64,000 nucleotides of DNA from Leifsonia williamsii (GTDB lineage Bacteria; Actinomycetota; Actinomycetes; Actinomycetales; Microbacteriaceae), in assembly GCF_030433685.1 (NCBI RefSeq), contig NZ_JAROCF010000001.1, positions 248,001-312,000 on the forward strand. Direction: 5' to 3'. The translations under genes were made by a program, and so were the position numbers. Below the pieces are notes generated by a model. It did no database searches. It saw nothing but the letters and a program-made list of their open reading frames with translations, and was not told where the DNA came from. This document shows, one piece after another, positions 35,542 to 44,062 of this stretch. Each line of letters opens with the position of its first letter. Within the stretch, counting starts at the first letter, position 1.

Positions 35542-36689
35542 GCGCCCGCGACCTCCTCTCCGGTCCGCTGGCCGAGCCGGGACCATGGGTGACCGTGCTC
35601 GCAGACGTCTCCCGCGACCTCAACGACCCCAAGCGGACGAACGACCTGCGGCACCGCGCCATCCTCGACTCCCTGCTGGAGCAGGGGGCGACACAGGCCG
35701 ATCACGACGCCGTGCAGCAGGCGCTCGCGGCCGAGCACCACAGCCCGAGCCCCTCCGCCCGCTTCCTCGCGGTCCGTGAGGGGGCGGTCGAGGTGAACCA
35801 GGTTCTGCTCACGCAGATCCAGGGCGACGGCTGGGGCCGGGTGGGCAACGCGCTCGACCCGCTTCCGCTGCTCGCCAGGGACGCCTTCGACTTCGACGCG
35901 CTGCTGGTCGAGGCCGAGCGGGACGGGGCCACCATCTGGCACCGGCGCTCGGAGTTCTCGGACCTGCGGGAGACCGACCCCGGCGAGCGCGTCGAGGGCG
36001 CGACGGACAGCCTCCACAAGGTCCCCGGCGGCGGGTGGTCGCACCTGCGCTACCAGCACCACACCGAGGAGACCTGGAAGCACAACGAGAAGGAGGTCGC
36101 CCAGCGCGTCTCGGAGCTCGTCGAACGGTTCCACCCGCGCATCATCGTGCTCGCCGGCGACCTCAGGGCCGTGCAGCTGGTGCGCGACGCGCTGCCCTCC
36201 GCCGCGACCGAGTTGCTCGCCGCGGAACCGCTCGAGGCCTCCGCCGGCGACGACCGTGAGGCGCTGTTCCAGCGGTTCGAGCGGCTCATCGCTGACGTCG
36301 CGGCGACCGACGAGTACGCGCGCACGCAACGCCTGTTCTCCCGCTCGGAGGGCGAGAGCCGCACGGAGGCGCTCGGCATCGGCGAGGTCGTCTCTGCGCT
36401 GCAGGAGAGCCAGGCGGCGACGGTCTTCGTCCCGCAGGCCGCACCGCTCGGCGACGACGAGGGCGAGCGCACGGTCATCGCGCTCGATGCGGCGCCCTGG
36501 GTCTCGACCGCGCCGGAGCAGGACTTCGGCGCGGGCGAGCTGGGCACCGTGCCCGCCTCGGTCGGCATCGCCCGCGCCGCGGTGCTGACCGATGCGGAGG
36601 TCGTGGTCACCGCCTCCGGCGAGCTGCCGGACGACGCCCCCGCCGCCGCACTGCTCCGCTGGCCGGTCGGCCCGCCGCAGCCGGAGTAG
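35538..36689 (+). CDS. baeRF-family (Rv2629-like) release-factor-fold protein
   Basis: A 383-residue protein of the bacterial archaeo-eukaryotic release factor group, Rv2629-like. Typical segments are WVTVLADVSRD at the N-terminus, GGGWSHLRYQHHTEETWKHN in the middle and RIIVLAGDLRAVQLVRDALP in the eRF1-like central domain. These proteins are thought to act on stalled ribosomes or under dormancy and stress, but this is not proven. ATG 35538 overlaps the upstream stop (ATGA). Monocistronic SRPBCC gene follows with its own promoter (TATCGT at 36789-36794). Confidence 0.82.
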   Translation: MSARDLLSGPLAEPGPWVTVLADVSRDLNDPKRTNDLRHRAILDSLLEQGATQADHDAVQQALAAEHHSPSPSARFLAVREGAVEVNQVLLTQIQGDGWGRVGNALDPLPLLARDAFDFDALLVEAERDGATIWHRRSEFSDLRETDPGERVEGATDSLHKVPGGGWSHLRYQHHTEETWKHNEKEVAQRVSELVERFHPRIIVLAGDLRAVQLVRDALPSAATELLAAEPLEASAGDDREALFQRFERLIADVAATDEYARTQRLFSRSEGESRTEALGIGEVVSALQESQAATVFVPQAAPLGDDEGERTVIALDAAPWVSTAPEQDFGAGELGTVPASVGIARAAVLTDAEVVVTASGELPDDAPAAALLRWPVGPPQPE

Positions 36690-36844
36690 CCCGGTCGACA
36701 CGCGAGGCGCATCCATCCCAGTTCGGCGCGCACTCTCGCACGATCGCCCGCCGATGTCCAGGCCCTCGCCCGTCCCCGCGGCGGGGGCCTATCGTCGGCG
36801 CCGATCCCACCCCGATCGTTCGAAACGAAGAAGAAGGAGATCCC

Positions 36845-37312
36845 ATGGCTTCGGTCACCGAGTCCATCGACGTGGACGTCCCCGTCAGCACCGCCTACAA
36901 CCAGTGGACGCAGTTCGAGTCGTTCCCGCACTTCCTCGACGAGGTCGAGGAGATCCGTCAGATCGACGACACCACCAACCACTGGCGCGTGAAGATCGGC
37001 GGCGCCGAGCGCGAGTTCGACACGCAGATCACCGAGCAGCATCCCGATGAGCGCGTCGCCTGGAAGAGCGTCGCCGGCGAGGTGGAGCACGCCGGTGTCG
37101 TGACCTTCCACCGCTTGTCCGACACCACCTCCCGCGTCACGGCGCAGATCGACTGGGCACCGTCCGACCTGCTCGAGAAGGCGGGAGCCGTCTTCGGCGT
37201 CGACGACCACGCCGTCAAGAAGGACCTCGAGAACTTCAAGAAGTTCATCGAGAGCCAGGGCAGCGAGACCGGCGCCTGGCGCGGAGACGTGGAGCCCGGC
37301 CCGCAGGTCTGA
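36845..37312 (+). CDS. SRPBCC-family (START/Bet v1-like) protein
   Basis: A 155-residue helix-grip protein related to the polyketide cyclase/coenzyme Q-binding Coq10 group. The N-terminus (SVTESIDVDVPVSTAYNQW) and DFESFPHFL-like segment QFESFPHFLDEVEEIRQ match small actinobacterial SRPBCC proteins. It would bind a hydrophobic ligand; no enzyme role can be assigned. The ribosome site GAAGGAGA is strong and the gene ends in a 12-bp hairpin, both consistent with high expression. Confidence 0.88.
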   Translation: MASVTESIDVDVPVSTAYNQWTQFESFPHFLDEVEEIRQIDDTTNHWRVKIGGAEREFDTQITEQHPDERVAWKSVAGEVEHAGVVTFHRLSDTTSRVTAQIDWAPSDLLEKAGAVFGVDDHAVKKDLENFKKFIESQGSETGAWRGDVEPGPQV

Positions 37313-37330
37313 GCGCGACCCGAGCACATC

Positions 37331-37365
37331 GAAGCGGCGCCGTCCCGGAAGGGCGGCGCCGCTTC
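37331..37365. terminator. Hairpin between SRPBCC and SDR genes
   Basis: A perfect 12-bp stem, GAAGCGGCGCCG (37331-37342) with CGGCGCCGCTTC (37354-37365), around an 11-nt loop. It lies between two convergent genes and could terminate both; the T-rich tail is weak (TGTGTG). Confidence 0.7.
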
Positions 37366-37380
37366 TGTGTGCGGGCTCCG

Positions 37381-38220
37381 CTACAGGATCGGCCGCCCGC
37401 CCGTGACCGCCACGCGAGCGCCCGAGACGTACGACCCGTCGTCGGAGGCGAGCAGCACGTACACCGGCGCCAGCTCGGCCGGCTGCCCGGCGCGCCCGAG
37501 CGGGGTATCGCTTCCGAACTGGGACACCTTCTCCTCCGGCATGGTGGCAGGGATGAGCGGCGTCCAGATCGGCCCGGGCGCCACGCTGTTGGCGCGGATG
37601 CCGCGCTCGCCGAGCAGCTGCGCGAGCGACGCCGTCATGTTCGCGATCGCCGCCTTGGTCGCCGCGTACGGCAGCAGCGTCGGCGACGGCATGTCGGAGT
37701 TGACCGACGACGAGCCGATGATGCTCGCGCCCGGCTTGAGGTGCGGGAGGGCCGCCTTCGTCAGGTGGAAGAAGGCCGACAGGTTCGTGGCGATGGTGTG
37801 GTCCCACTCCTCGTCCGTCACCTCCTCCAGCTGCGGGTGGTCCATCTGGTAGGCGGCGTTGCTGACGAGGATGTCGAGCCCGCCGAGCTCCTCGACCGTC
37901 GTCGCGACGAGGTCGCGGCAGTGCTGCGGGTCCGAGACGTCGCCCGGGAGGAGGAGCGCCTTGCGCCCCGCCTCCCGCACCCACTTCGCCGTGTCCTCGG
38001 CGTCGTCCTGCTCGCTGAGGTACGAGATCGCCACGTCGGCGCCCTCCCGCGCATAGGCGATCGCGACGGCCTTGCCGATGCCGCTGTCGGCGCCGGTGAT
38101 CAGCGCGACCTTGCCCTCGAGCTTGCCGCTGCCGCGGTAGCTCTGCTCGCCGTGATCCGGCCGCGGCTCCATGGCGTCGGTGGAGCCGGGAGGCTGTTGC
38201 TGCTGTTCGGGAAAGGACAT
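37381..38220 (-). CDS. SDR-family oxidoreductase, general-stress-protein-39-like
   Basis: A 279-residue short-chain dehydrogenase with the YdaD/YhdF-like N-terminal extension (QQQQQPPGSTDAMEPRPDHG region) seen in stress-induced SDRs. Cofactor motif TGADSGIG, NNA-type motif VSNAAY, catalytic Ser in IIGSSSVNS and Tyr/Lys in YAATKAAI are present. ATG 38220 follows GGAGGAA. The substrate is unknown. It is divergent from a small acidic protein gene, with 102 bp between. Confidence 0.9.
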   Translation of the reverse strand: MSFPEQQQQPPGSTDAMEPRPDHGEQSYRGSGKLEGKVALITGADSGIGKAVAIAYAREGADVAISYLSEQDDAEDTAKWVREAGRKALLLPGDVSDPQHCRDLVATTVEELGGLDILVSNAAYQMDHPQLEEVTDEEWDHTIATNLSAFFHLTKAALPHLKPGASIIGSSSVNSDMPSPTLLPYAATKAAIANMTASLAQLLGERGIRANSVAPGPIWTPLIPATMPEEKVSQFGSDTPLGRAGQPAELAPVYVLLASDDGSYVSGARVAVTGGRPIL

Positions 38221-38309
38221 GCGTTCCTCCGCTTCGTCGATGGTGATGCCTCCACGGAACACCTGTGATGCGCGGCCGTCAGGGGCTTGGGAGGCGCGCG
38301 ACCGGCGCG

Positions 38310-38315
38310 TACCGT
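38310..38315 (+). promoter_or_regulatory. -10 box of a likely leaderless promoter for the acidic 102-residue protein
   Basis: TACCGT ends 7 nt before ATG 38323; no ribosome site is present. Confidence 0.45.
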
Positions 38316-38322
38316 GCAGCGA

Positions 38323-38631
38323 ATGGACGACACGCGCAATCCCGCCGGCACCGAGGGCGGCGACCTCGGCGACCGCGACCTGACCGCCAAGGACCGCTCT
38401 TACAGCCCCTCCAGCGAGCGCGAGACCGCCGCCAAGCAGGACGACCCGACCGGCGACGACGTCATGCCCGGCACGGGAGGCCCCGACGACACCGGCGACG
38501 TCGACGTGCCGCCGGAGGACGACCTCGACCCCGCGACCATCGTCCAGCGCGGCGACCCCGGCCCCGGCCCGGTCGACACGGACCACGTCGGCACGGACGA
38601 CGTGGGCGGCCGCCGCCCCGGCGACGGCTGA
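38323..38631 (+). CDS. Acidic, probably disordered protein, 102 residues
   Basis: Rich in Asp, Gly, Pro and Thr with no hydrophobic core (GDRDLTAKDRSYSPSSERET, then TGDDVMPGTG). I recognise no domain. ATG 38323 is preceded by a TANNNT box at leaderless spacing; an in-frame GTG upstream has no support. It resembles stress-linked acidic small proteins, and it faces away from a stress-type SDR gene. Confidence 0.6.
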   Translation: MDDTRNPAGTEGGDLGDRDLTAKDRSYSPSSERETAAKQDDPTGDDVMPGTGGPDDTGDVDVPPEDDLDPATIVQRGDPGPGPVDTDHVGTDDVGGRRPGDG

Positions 38632-38661
38632 CCGACTCCGCCCGGTCCTCCCCTCATCCAC

Positions 38662-38711
38662 TTGGCGCAACACGCCGCCTCGCACAAAGGCGAGACGGCA
38701 TGTTGTGCCAA
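38662..38711. repeat. Dispersed palindromic element, perfect copy
   Basis: Left arm 38662-38683 pairs with right arm 38690-38711 over 22 positions with only three G-T pairs, around a 6-nt loop (ACAAAG). It lies between two convergent genes and a related, imperfect copy is at 26899-26967. The element is longer than ordinary terminators and looks like a REP-type intergenic repeat that acts as a bidirectional terminator. Confidence 0.75.
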
Positions 38712-38734
38712 CTCGATGGATCAGCAGCAGGAAC

Positions 38735-40156
38735 TCAGCGCCGCCCGGCGCCCGCCGTCTCGCGCCGCCGCCGCGCCAGCACGTACAGCCGCTCGACCAC
38801 CCACAGCAGCACGCCGATCGCGAGCAGCACCAGCGCGATGCCGTACTGGCCGCCGGGCCGACCCGACGTCCACGGGAACACCAGGTACAGGCACGTGATG
38901 GCGCCGATGATCGGCAGCACCCGCGGCGTGCGGAAGTGCTTGTGGTCGACGGGCTGCCGCCGCAACACCAGCACCGCGATATTGACGACCGCGAAGACCG
39001 CGAGCAGCAGCAGGGAGGTCGTCCCGCCGAGCAGTGCCACGATCGAGCCCTTCGGGTCGATGGACACGTAGATGATCAGGCCCACGGCGAGCGCGGTCGT
39101 GAACAGGATCGCCGCCCACGGCGTGCGGCGCTTGACCGCGACCTTGGAGAGGAACGGCGGCAGCACGTTCTGCCGGCTCATGCCGTAGAGCAGGCGGCTC
39201 GCCATCATCATGTTGATCAGCGCCGTGTTGGCGACGGCGAACATCGAGATGAACGGCAGGAGGTCGTTGATCGGGAATCCGGGGGCCGCGGCCTCCACCG
39301 CGGTCACCAGCGGCGTCTCGCTGCCGGCCAGCTCGCCGATCGGCACCAGCGCCACCACGGTGATCGACACGAGTACGTAGATCACGGCCGCGATCCCGAG
39401 GCCGGAGAGCATCATCTTGGGGAAGATCCTGCTGGGGTTCTTGGTCTCCTCCGCCATGTTGACCGAGTCCTCGAAGCCGACCATCGCGAAGAACGCCAGC
39501 GAGGTCGCGGTGCTCACCGCGAGCAGCACGCTCTTGTCCTCGGGCGTCTCGAATGCGACGACCTGCGACCAGTCCGCGTTGCCTCCGGTGATCGCCCACA
39601 GCCCGATGAAGATGACCAGCAGGAGGCCGGAGAGCTCCACGAGGGTCAGCACCACGTTGAGCCACACGCTCTCCGACACCCCGCGCAGGTTGACGAGCAT
39701 GATCAGCACGATGAAGGCGAGCGCGATCAGCAGGGTCGTCAGGTTGTCGTCGGGGATGCCGAAGCCGACGGTGAGGTTCACCGCGAACGCCCGCGACGCC
39801 GTCGACGCCGACGTGATGCCCGAGGTCATCACCACGAAGCAGACCAGGAACGTGAAGAAGTGGATGCCGAACGCCTTGTGCGTGTAGAGCGCCGCTCCCG
39901 CCGCCTGCGGGTACTTGGTGACCAGCTCCAGGTACGAGAACGCGGTCACCGTGGCGACGCCGAACGCGAGCAGGAACGGCAGCCAGGCCGCGCCTCCGAC
40001 CTCCGCGGCGACCTGGCCGGTCAGCGCGTAGACGCCGGTGCCGAGGATGTCGCCGACGATGAACAGCAGCAGGAGGCCGGGGCCGAGGGCCCGCTTGAGC
40101 TCCGGCTGCTCCGGCTCGACGGTCTTGACCACCTGGGTCCAGGACGGATCGCTCAC
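38735..40156 (-). CDS. APC-family amino-acid permease
   Basis: A 473-residue transporter with 12 predicted helices. The first helix has the APC signature GDILGTGVYALTGQVA, and MVGFEDSVNMAEETKNPSR matches helix 6 with its conserved acidic residue. These carriers take up amino acids or polyamines by cation symport or exchange; the substrate is open. GTG 40156 follows AAGGGGG. It lies divergently... in the same strand direction as the SDR gene upstream but with a separate 111-bp control region. Confidence 0.9.
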   Translation of the reverse strand: MSDPSWTQVVKTVEPEQPELKRALGPGLLLLFIVGDILGTGVYALTGQVAAEVGGAAWLPFLLAFGVATVTAFSYLELVTKYPQAAGAALYTHKAFGIHFFTFLVCFVVMTSGITSASTASRAFAVNLTVGFGIPDDNLTTLLIALAFIVLIMLVNLRGVSESVWLNVVLTLVELSGLLLVIFIGLWAITGGNADWSQVVAFETPEDKSVLLAVSTATSLAFFAMVGFEDSVNMAEETKNPSRIFPKMMLSGLGIAAVIYVLVSITVVALVPIGELAGSETPLVTAVEAAAPGFPINDLLPFISMFAVANTALINMMMASRLLYGMSRQNVLPPFLSKVAVKRRTPWAAILFTTALAVGLIIYVSIDPKGSIVALLGGTTSLLLLAVFAVVNIAVLVLRRQPVDHKHFRTPRVLPIIGAITCLYLVFPWTSGRPGGQYGIALVLLAIGVLLWVVERLYVLARRRRETAGAGRR

Positions 40157-40267
40157 GATGTGCCCCCTTCGGCGCTGCGTTTACTCTCTGGTGCGGAACA
40201 CTGTATGTGAATCCCCACAGAAATCCACCACATCGGGGGTGATCCGTGCATTCTGCCGTGCGGAGGC

Positions 40268-41167
40268 TCAGTCCTCCCGCCCGGTGAAGGCGTCCATGGA
40301 GTGGTAGACACCGAAGACGCGGTCGGCGACGGCATCCCACGCGCGCTGCGGCAGCACGCCCTGCAGCGTCTTGGCCAACCGCACGGAGCGCGGCAGCATC
40401 AACATCGGCTTGCCGGCGAGCATCGCGCGCCATACCCGGTCGGCGACGTACTCGGGCGTGAGCACCGGCGTCAGCAGCGGACCGCGCGCGCCCTCGAACA
40501 TCCCCGTGCCGACGTAGCTCGGCGCGACCGTCGTCACCTTCACGTGCCCGAAGCCCTGCTGGTCGAGCTCGAGGCGGAGGCTGTCGCTCCACCCGATCAC
40601 CGCCCACTTGCTCGCCGCGTAGACGCTCATGCGCGGGTTGGCGATGGTGCCGGCGGCGGACGCGATGTTGACGATGCGGGCCTCCCTGGCACTCTGCAGC
40701 ATCCCGGGGAGGAACTCGCGCGTCGTGTACATCGGTGCCAGCGCGTTGACCTGCATGGTCGCGCGGGTGTCGTCGCCGTTGTCGTGCTCCCAGAAGTACT
40801 TGCCGCGCACGATACCCGCGTTGTTGATCAGCACGTCGATGCCGTCGAGCTCGCGCCGCACCGCCTGGGCGGTCTGCGCGATGGCGCCCAGCTCGCCGAG
40901 GTCGAGCACGTACGGCAGCACGGTGGAGGCGGGACGCCCGGTCGCGGAACTCGGCGACCGCGGCGGCGCGCCCCACGCGGCGGCGGTCCGCCCGGCGAGG
41001 ATCTCGGCCCGCAGCCGGTGCGTCAGCTCCGCGAGCGCCTCCGCGTCGCGGTCCCACAGCACGACCGCCCGGGCGCCCTCGTGCACCGCCCGCTCGGCGT
41101 ACAGTCTGCCCATCCCCGATGCCGCCCCGGTGATGAGCACGCGTGCGCCACGAACCGTTCTCGCCAT
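40268..41167 (-). CDS. SDR-family oxidoreductase, membrane/lipid-type
   Basis: A 299-residue short-chain dehydrogenase. TGAASGMG binds the cofactor, LINNAGI is the NNAG motif and YAASKWAVIG carries catalytic Tyr/Lys. The insert near residues 60-85 (APPRSPSSATGRPA) is unusual and Ser/Pro-rich. The C-terminal segment (TPEYVADRVWRAMLAGKPML) resembles SDRs that act on lipid or hydroxysteroid-type substrates. ATG 41167 is preferred; ATG codons 9 and 12 bases upstream are alternatives. The downstream amino-acid permease gene follows after about 110 bp. Confidence 0.87.
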   Translation of the reverse strand: MARTVRGARVLITGAASGMGRLYAERAVHEGARAVVLWDRDAEALAELTHRLRAEILAGRTAAAWGAPPRSPSSATGRPASTVLPYVLDLGELGAIAQTAQAVRRELDGIDVLINNAGIVRGKYFWEHDNGDDTRATMQVNALAPMYTTREFLPGMLQSAREARIVNIASAAGTIANPRMSVYAASKWAVIGWSDSLRLELDQQGFGHVKVTTVAPSYVGTGMFEGARGPLLTPVLTPEYVADRVWRAMLAGKPMLMLPRSVRLAKTLQGVLPQRAWDAVADRVFGVYHSMDAFTGRED

Positions 41168-41205
41168 GCCCTCCATCATCGCAGGAGGGTCGCGGATCGG
41201 ACGGC

Positions 41206-41742
41206 TCAGACCGGAGCGAGCGCCTCCAGCGGCCCGCTCGGAAGGCGCACCTCGATCGCGTCGCCGGGCCTCACGACGCCGCCCGACAGCACGACCGCCA
41301 TGGCGCCCGCCTTCCGGACGACGTCTCCCTCCTGGTCGACACCGACGACCTGCTTGAGCAGCCCGGGCCGGAAGCGGTCGATCTGCACGCACGGATTGCG
41401 CAGCCCGGTGAGTTCGACGACGGCCTCTGCACCGACGTGCAGCCGGGTCCCGCGCGGCAGGGCGAGGAGATCGAGACCCTCGGTGGTGATGTTCTCGCCG
41501 AGCTCCCCCGGCGCCACGTCCACCGTCACCTCGGCGAACAGCTCCCGGTGGATGAGGTGGACCTGCCGGAGGTTCGGCTGCGAGGGGTCGCGCCGCACCC
41601 GGGAGAGGTGCTGCACGGTCGCGCCGAAGTGCGCATCGCCCTCGACTCCGAGACCCTCCACCAGGGTGATCTCGTCCTCCCGCGGCTTCGAGAAGCGGTG
41701 CTCGTCGTCCCTGCTGACACTCACCACGCGTGCGCTCGTCAT
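41206..41742 (-). CDS. MOSC-domain protein
   Basis: A 178-residue MOSC domain protein, related to the molybdenum-cofactor sulfurase C-terminal domain and YiiM. Conserved parts include GLGVEGDAHFG, ELGENITTEGLDL and LTGLRNPCVQIDRF, which has the conserved cysteine that can carry sulfur. Such proteins activate molybdoenzymes or reduce N-hydroxylated compounds. ATG 41742 was chosen because family members start here; the frame is open upstream into the divergent gene's control region without MOSC features. Confidence 0.85.
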   Translation of the reverse strand: MTSARVVSVSRDDEHRFSKPREDEITLVEGLGVEGDAHFGATVQHLSRVRRDPSQPNLRQVHLIHRELFAEVTVDVAPGELGENITTEGLDLLALPRGTRLHVGAEAVVELTGLRNPCVQIDRFRPGLLKQVVGVDQEGDVVRKAGAMAVVLSGGVVRPGDAIEVRLPSGPLEALAPV

Positions 41743-41941
41743 ACGACCATGGTGCTGCATGCGCGGAACATCCGAGCAGACCAGCACATCCGTTGCGTCC
41801 CGGCGCCGGCCGGCGCACTTTTCCGCCGATATGGGCAATAAAACGTCCGGGATGCGCGGATAGGCTCGATGTGGGCGCCGTTCCGCGTCCGTCCACACCG
41901 TTGCCGCTGTGCGCGGCCGACCCGATGACGGGAGGTTCGTC

Positions 41942-43384
41942 ATGTCTCAGTTCGTCCAGCAGTTCACTCAGGACGCGATTGTCGGGGAGCCCGAGGTCGT
42001 CGAGGACGGCCGGCCCGTCCGCGAGGTCGCGAACGACCCCGCCTGGCTGCGCCTCAAGGACGCCGCCACCGCCCTCCAGTCCCTTCAGGTGAAGGACGGC
42101 TCGGTCGAGCAGGAGGCCGACAAGCCGGCCGCCGCCGCCCACGTCGACACCATCGTGGACGCCATCGCCGCGCTCGCGCCGGCGTTCCCGCACGACGCCG
42201 CCTACCTCACCGCGCTGCAGGCCGACTTCCGCCGCTGGCGCGACGAGGGCTTCGGAGTCCCGGACTTCCTCGACGCGCTGAATGCGTTCCAGCCGCAGCA
42301 GCACCGTGTCGACGGCCTGGGGCACCTCGTCGTCTTCCCGATGTATACGCAGAACGGCTCGTCGAACCGGCTGGTGGAGGCGGTGCTCGTCGAGGTCATC
42401 TGGCCCGAGTTCATCGCCGAGCTGGAGGCGGGCGAGTACGGCAACAAGCTGTTCGTCGCCCTGCGCTTCGTCGACTTCACCCCCGGGTACGACACCAACT
42501 CCGCGGTGCTCTTCCCGGAGACGGTCGCGATGCGCGAGATCCCGCAGTTCACCTGGGGCGCGATCTTCCAGGACCGCGAGGCCGCCCGGTACCGCCGGGT
42601 CGTCCGCGCGGCCGCCGAGATCACCAAACTCGAGCTGCCGGCGGACGCCGCCGCGATGCTGGACGACCAGACGCTCACGGAGGAGACCTTCGTGATGTGG
42701 GACATCATCCACGACCGGTCCCACATGCGCGGCGACCTGCCGTTCGACCCGTTCATGATCAAGCAGCGGATGCCGTTCTTCCTCTACTCGCTGGAGGAGC
42801 TGCGCTGCGACCTGACCGCGTTCCGGGAGTCGGTCAAGCTGGAGCGCGAGCTCTCGGCGCTGCCCGACGCCGAGCTGTCGGACGCGCAGCGGCAGATCCG
42901 CGACCACGCGCACCTCGTGCAGTACGCGGTCATCTTCGACCGCATCTTCCGGTTCGCGATCACCGGCAGCCGCGTGCGCAACTACGACGGGCTCGGCGGC
43001 CAGCTGCTGTTCGCGTGGATGCACCAGCACGACGTGCTGCACTGGACCGACACCCAGCTCACCATCGACTGGGAGAACGTCCCCGATGTGGTCGTCGCGC
43101 TCAGCGACCGGATCAACGAGCTCTACTGGCGCTCGATCGACCGGCCGAAGGTGGCGCACTGGCTGGCCGCCTACGCGATGCTGACCGAGACGCTCACCCC
43201 GCACCCCGCCTCCAACTGGGCGCGCGGGCTGTCGGACGAGGTGCTCTCCGGGCCGCCGAAGGGCTACACCGACCAGGTGCTCGACGACGAGTTCCCGCTC
43301 TCGATGTTCTACGAGGCGCTGAACAAGAAGATGGCGGGCGTCATCGAGTCCACGGCCGGCATCACCGGCGCGACGGACGCGTGA
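41942..43384 (+). CDS. DUF6421-family protein
   Basis: A 480-residue soluble protein of the DUF6421 type, as far as I recognise it. Notable segments are VVFPMYTQNGSSNRLVEAVL, VALRFVDFTPGYDTN, and a HIS-rich mid-region (WDIIHDRSHMRGDLPFD) and MHQHDVLHW that could bind metal. The family has no known function. The ATG at 41942 follows GGGAGG. The SDR gene downstream starts inside its stop (GTGA), a pairing I also associate with this family in other actinobacteria, so the two proteins probably act in one pathway. Confidence 0.75.
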   Translation: MSQFVQQFTQDAIVGEPEVVEDGRPVREVANDPAWLRLKDAATALQSLQVKDGSVEQEADKPAAAAHVDTIVDAIAALAPAFPHDAAYLTALQADFRRWRDEGFGVPDFLDALNAFQPQQHRVDGLGHLVVFPMYTQNGSSNRLVEAVLVEVIWPEFIAELEAGEYGNKLFVALRFVDFTPGYDTNSAVLFPETVAMREIPQFTWGAIFQDREAARYRRVVRAAAEITKLELPADAAAMLDDQTLTEETFVMWDIIHDRSHMRGDLPFDPFMIKQRMPFFLYSLEELRCDLTAFRESVKLERELSALPDAELSDAQRQIRDHAHLVQYAVIFDRIFRFAITGSRVRNYDGLGGQLLFAWMHQHDVLHWTDTQLTIDWENVPDVVVALSDRINELYWRSIDRPKVAHWLAAYAMLTETLTPHPASNWARGLSDEVLSGPPKGYTDQVLDDEFPLSMFYEALNKKMAGVIESTAGITGATDA

Positions 43385-44043
43385 GCGACGCCCCTCTCGC
43401 CGGCCGGCTGGTGCTCGTCGCGGGTGCGACGAGCACCAGCGGGGAGGCCGTGTCGCGCGCGCTGATCGGCGCGGGCGCCACGGTCCTCGCCGTCGGCACA
43501 CGGCCGGAGGCGCTGTCCGCGCTCGAGGCGGCGGTCCCCGGCGTCGACACGCGCACCTGCGACCTGGCCGACCGCGACGCGGTGGCCGAGCTGGCGATGC
43601 GCATCCACGTGAAGTTCGGCCGCATCGACGGCCTGGTGCACCTGGTCGGCGGCTGGCGCGGCGGCGGCGGCATCGCCGGGCAGTCCGACGAGGACTGGGA
43701 GTTCCTGGAGCGCGGGTTCCGCACCCTGCGGAACACGACGCGCCTTTTCTACGACGACCTCGTGGCGTCGCCCGCGGGCCGGCTCGCGGTCGTGTCGTCC
43801 ACCGCGGTCGACAAGCCGTACGCAGGAGGCGCGAACTACGCCGCCGCGAAGGCCGCGGCCGACGCCTGGACGCGCGCCGTCGCGCAGGGCCTCGCCAAGC
43901 AGGCTCCGCAGTCGGCGGCGGCGATCTTCGTCGTCAAGACGCTCGCGGGCCTGGAGGAGCGTCTCGGCGAGGAGGTCGTGCGGCTGTGGTCGACGGAGGC
44001 CGCGGCCGTGAACGGCGCGCACCTCCCGCTCGGCGACTCCTGA
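43381..44043 (+). CDS. Short SDR-family oxidoreductase paired with DUF6421
   Basis: A 220-residue SDR. The cofactor loop reads AGATSTSGEAV, a variant of TGxxxGxG, and NYAAAKAAADAW carries Tyr and Lys of the active site. It ends shorter than classical SDRs. GTG 43381 overlaps the DUF6421 stop by 4 bp, so translation is coupled. The substrate is probably set by the DUF6421 partner. It converges with the HPr-kinase-like gene, leaving 19 bp. Confidence 0.85.
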   Translation: MSDAPLAGRLVLVAGATSTSGEAVSRALIGAGATVLAVGTRPEALSALEAAVPGVDTRTCDLADRDAVAELAMRIHVKFGRIDGLVHLVGGWRGGGGIAGQSDEDWEFLERGFRTLRNTTRLFYDDLVASPAGRLAVVSSTAVDKPYAGGANYAAAKAAADAWTRAVAQGLAKQAPQSAAAIFVVKTLAGLEERLGEEVVRLWSTEAAAVNGAHLPLGDS

Positions 44044-44062
44044 GCCGGCCCGCCGACGAGCG

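Noticed and set aside
34209..36716. An 835-codon minus-strand frame opposite the ssuC and baeRF-family genes
   Set aside because: Low-complexity product without domain matches, overlapping three well-supported plus-strand genes.
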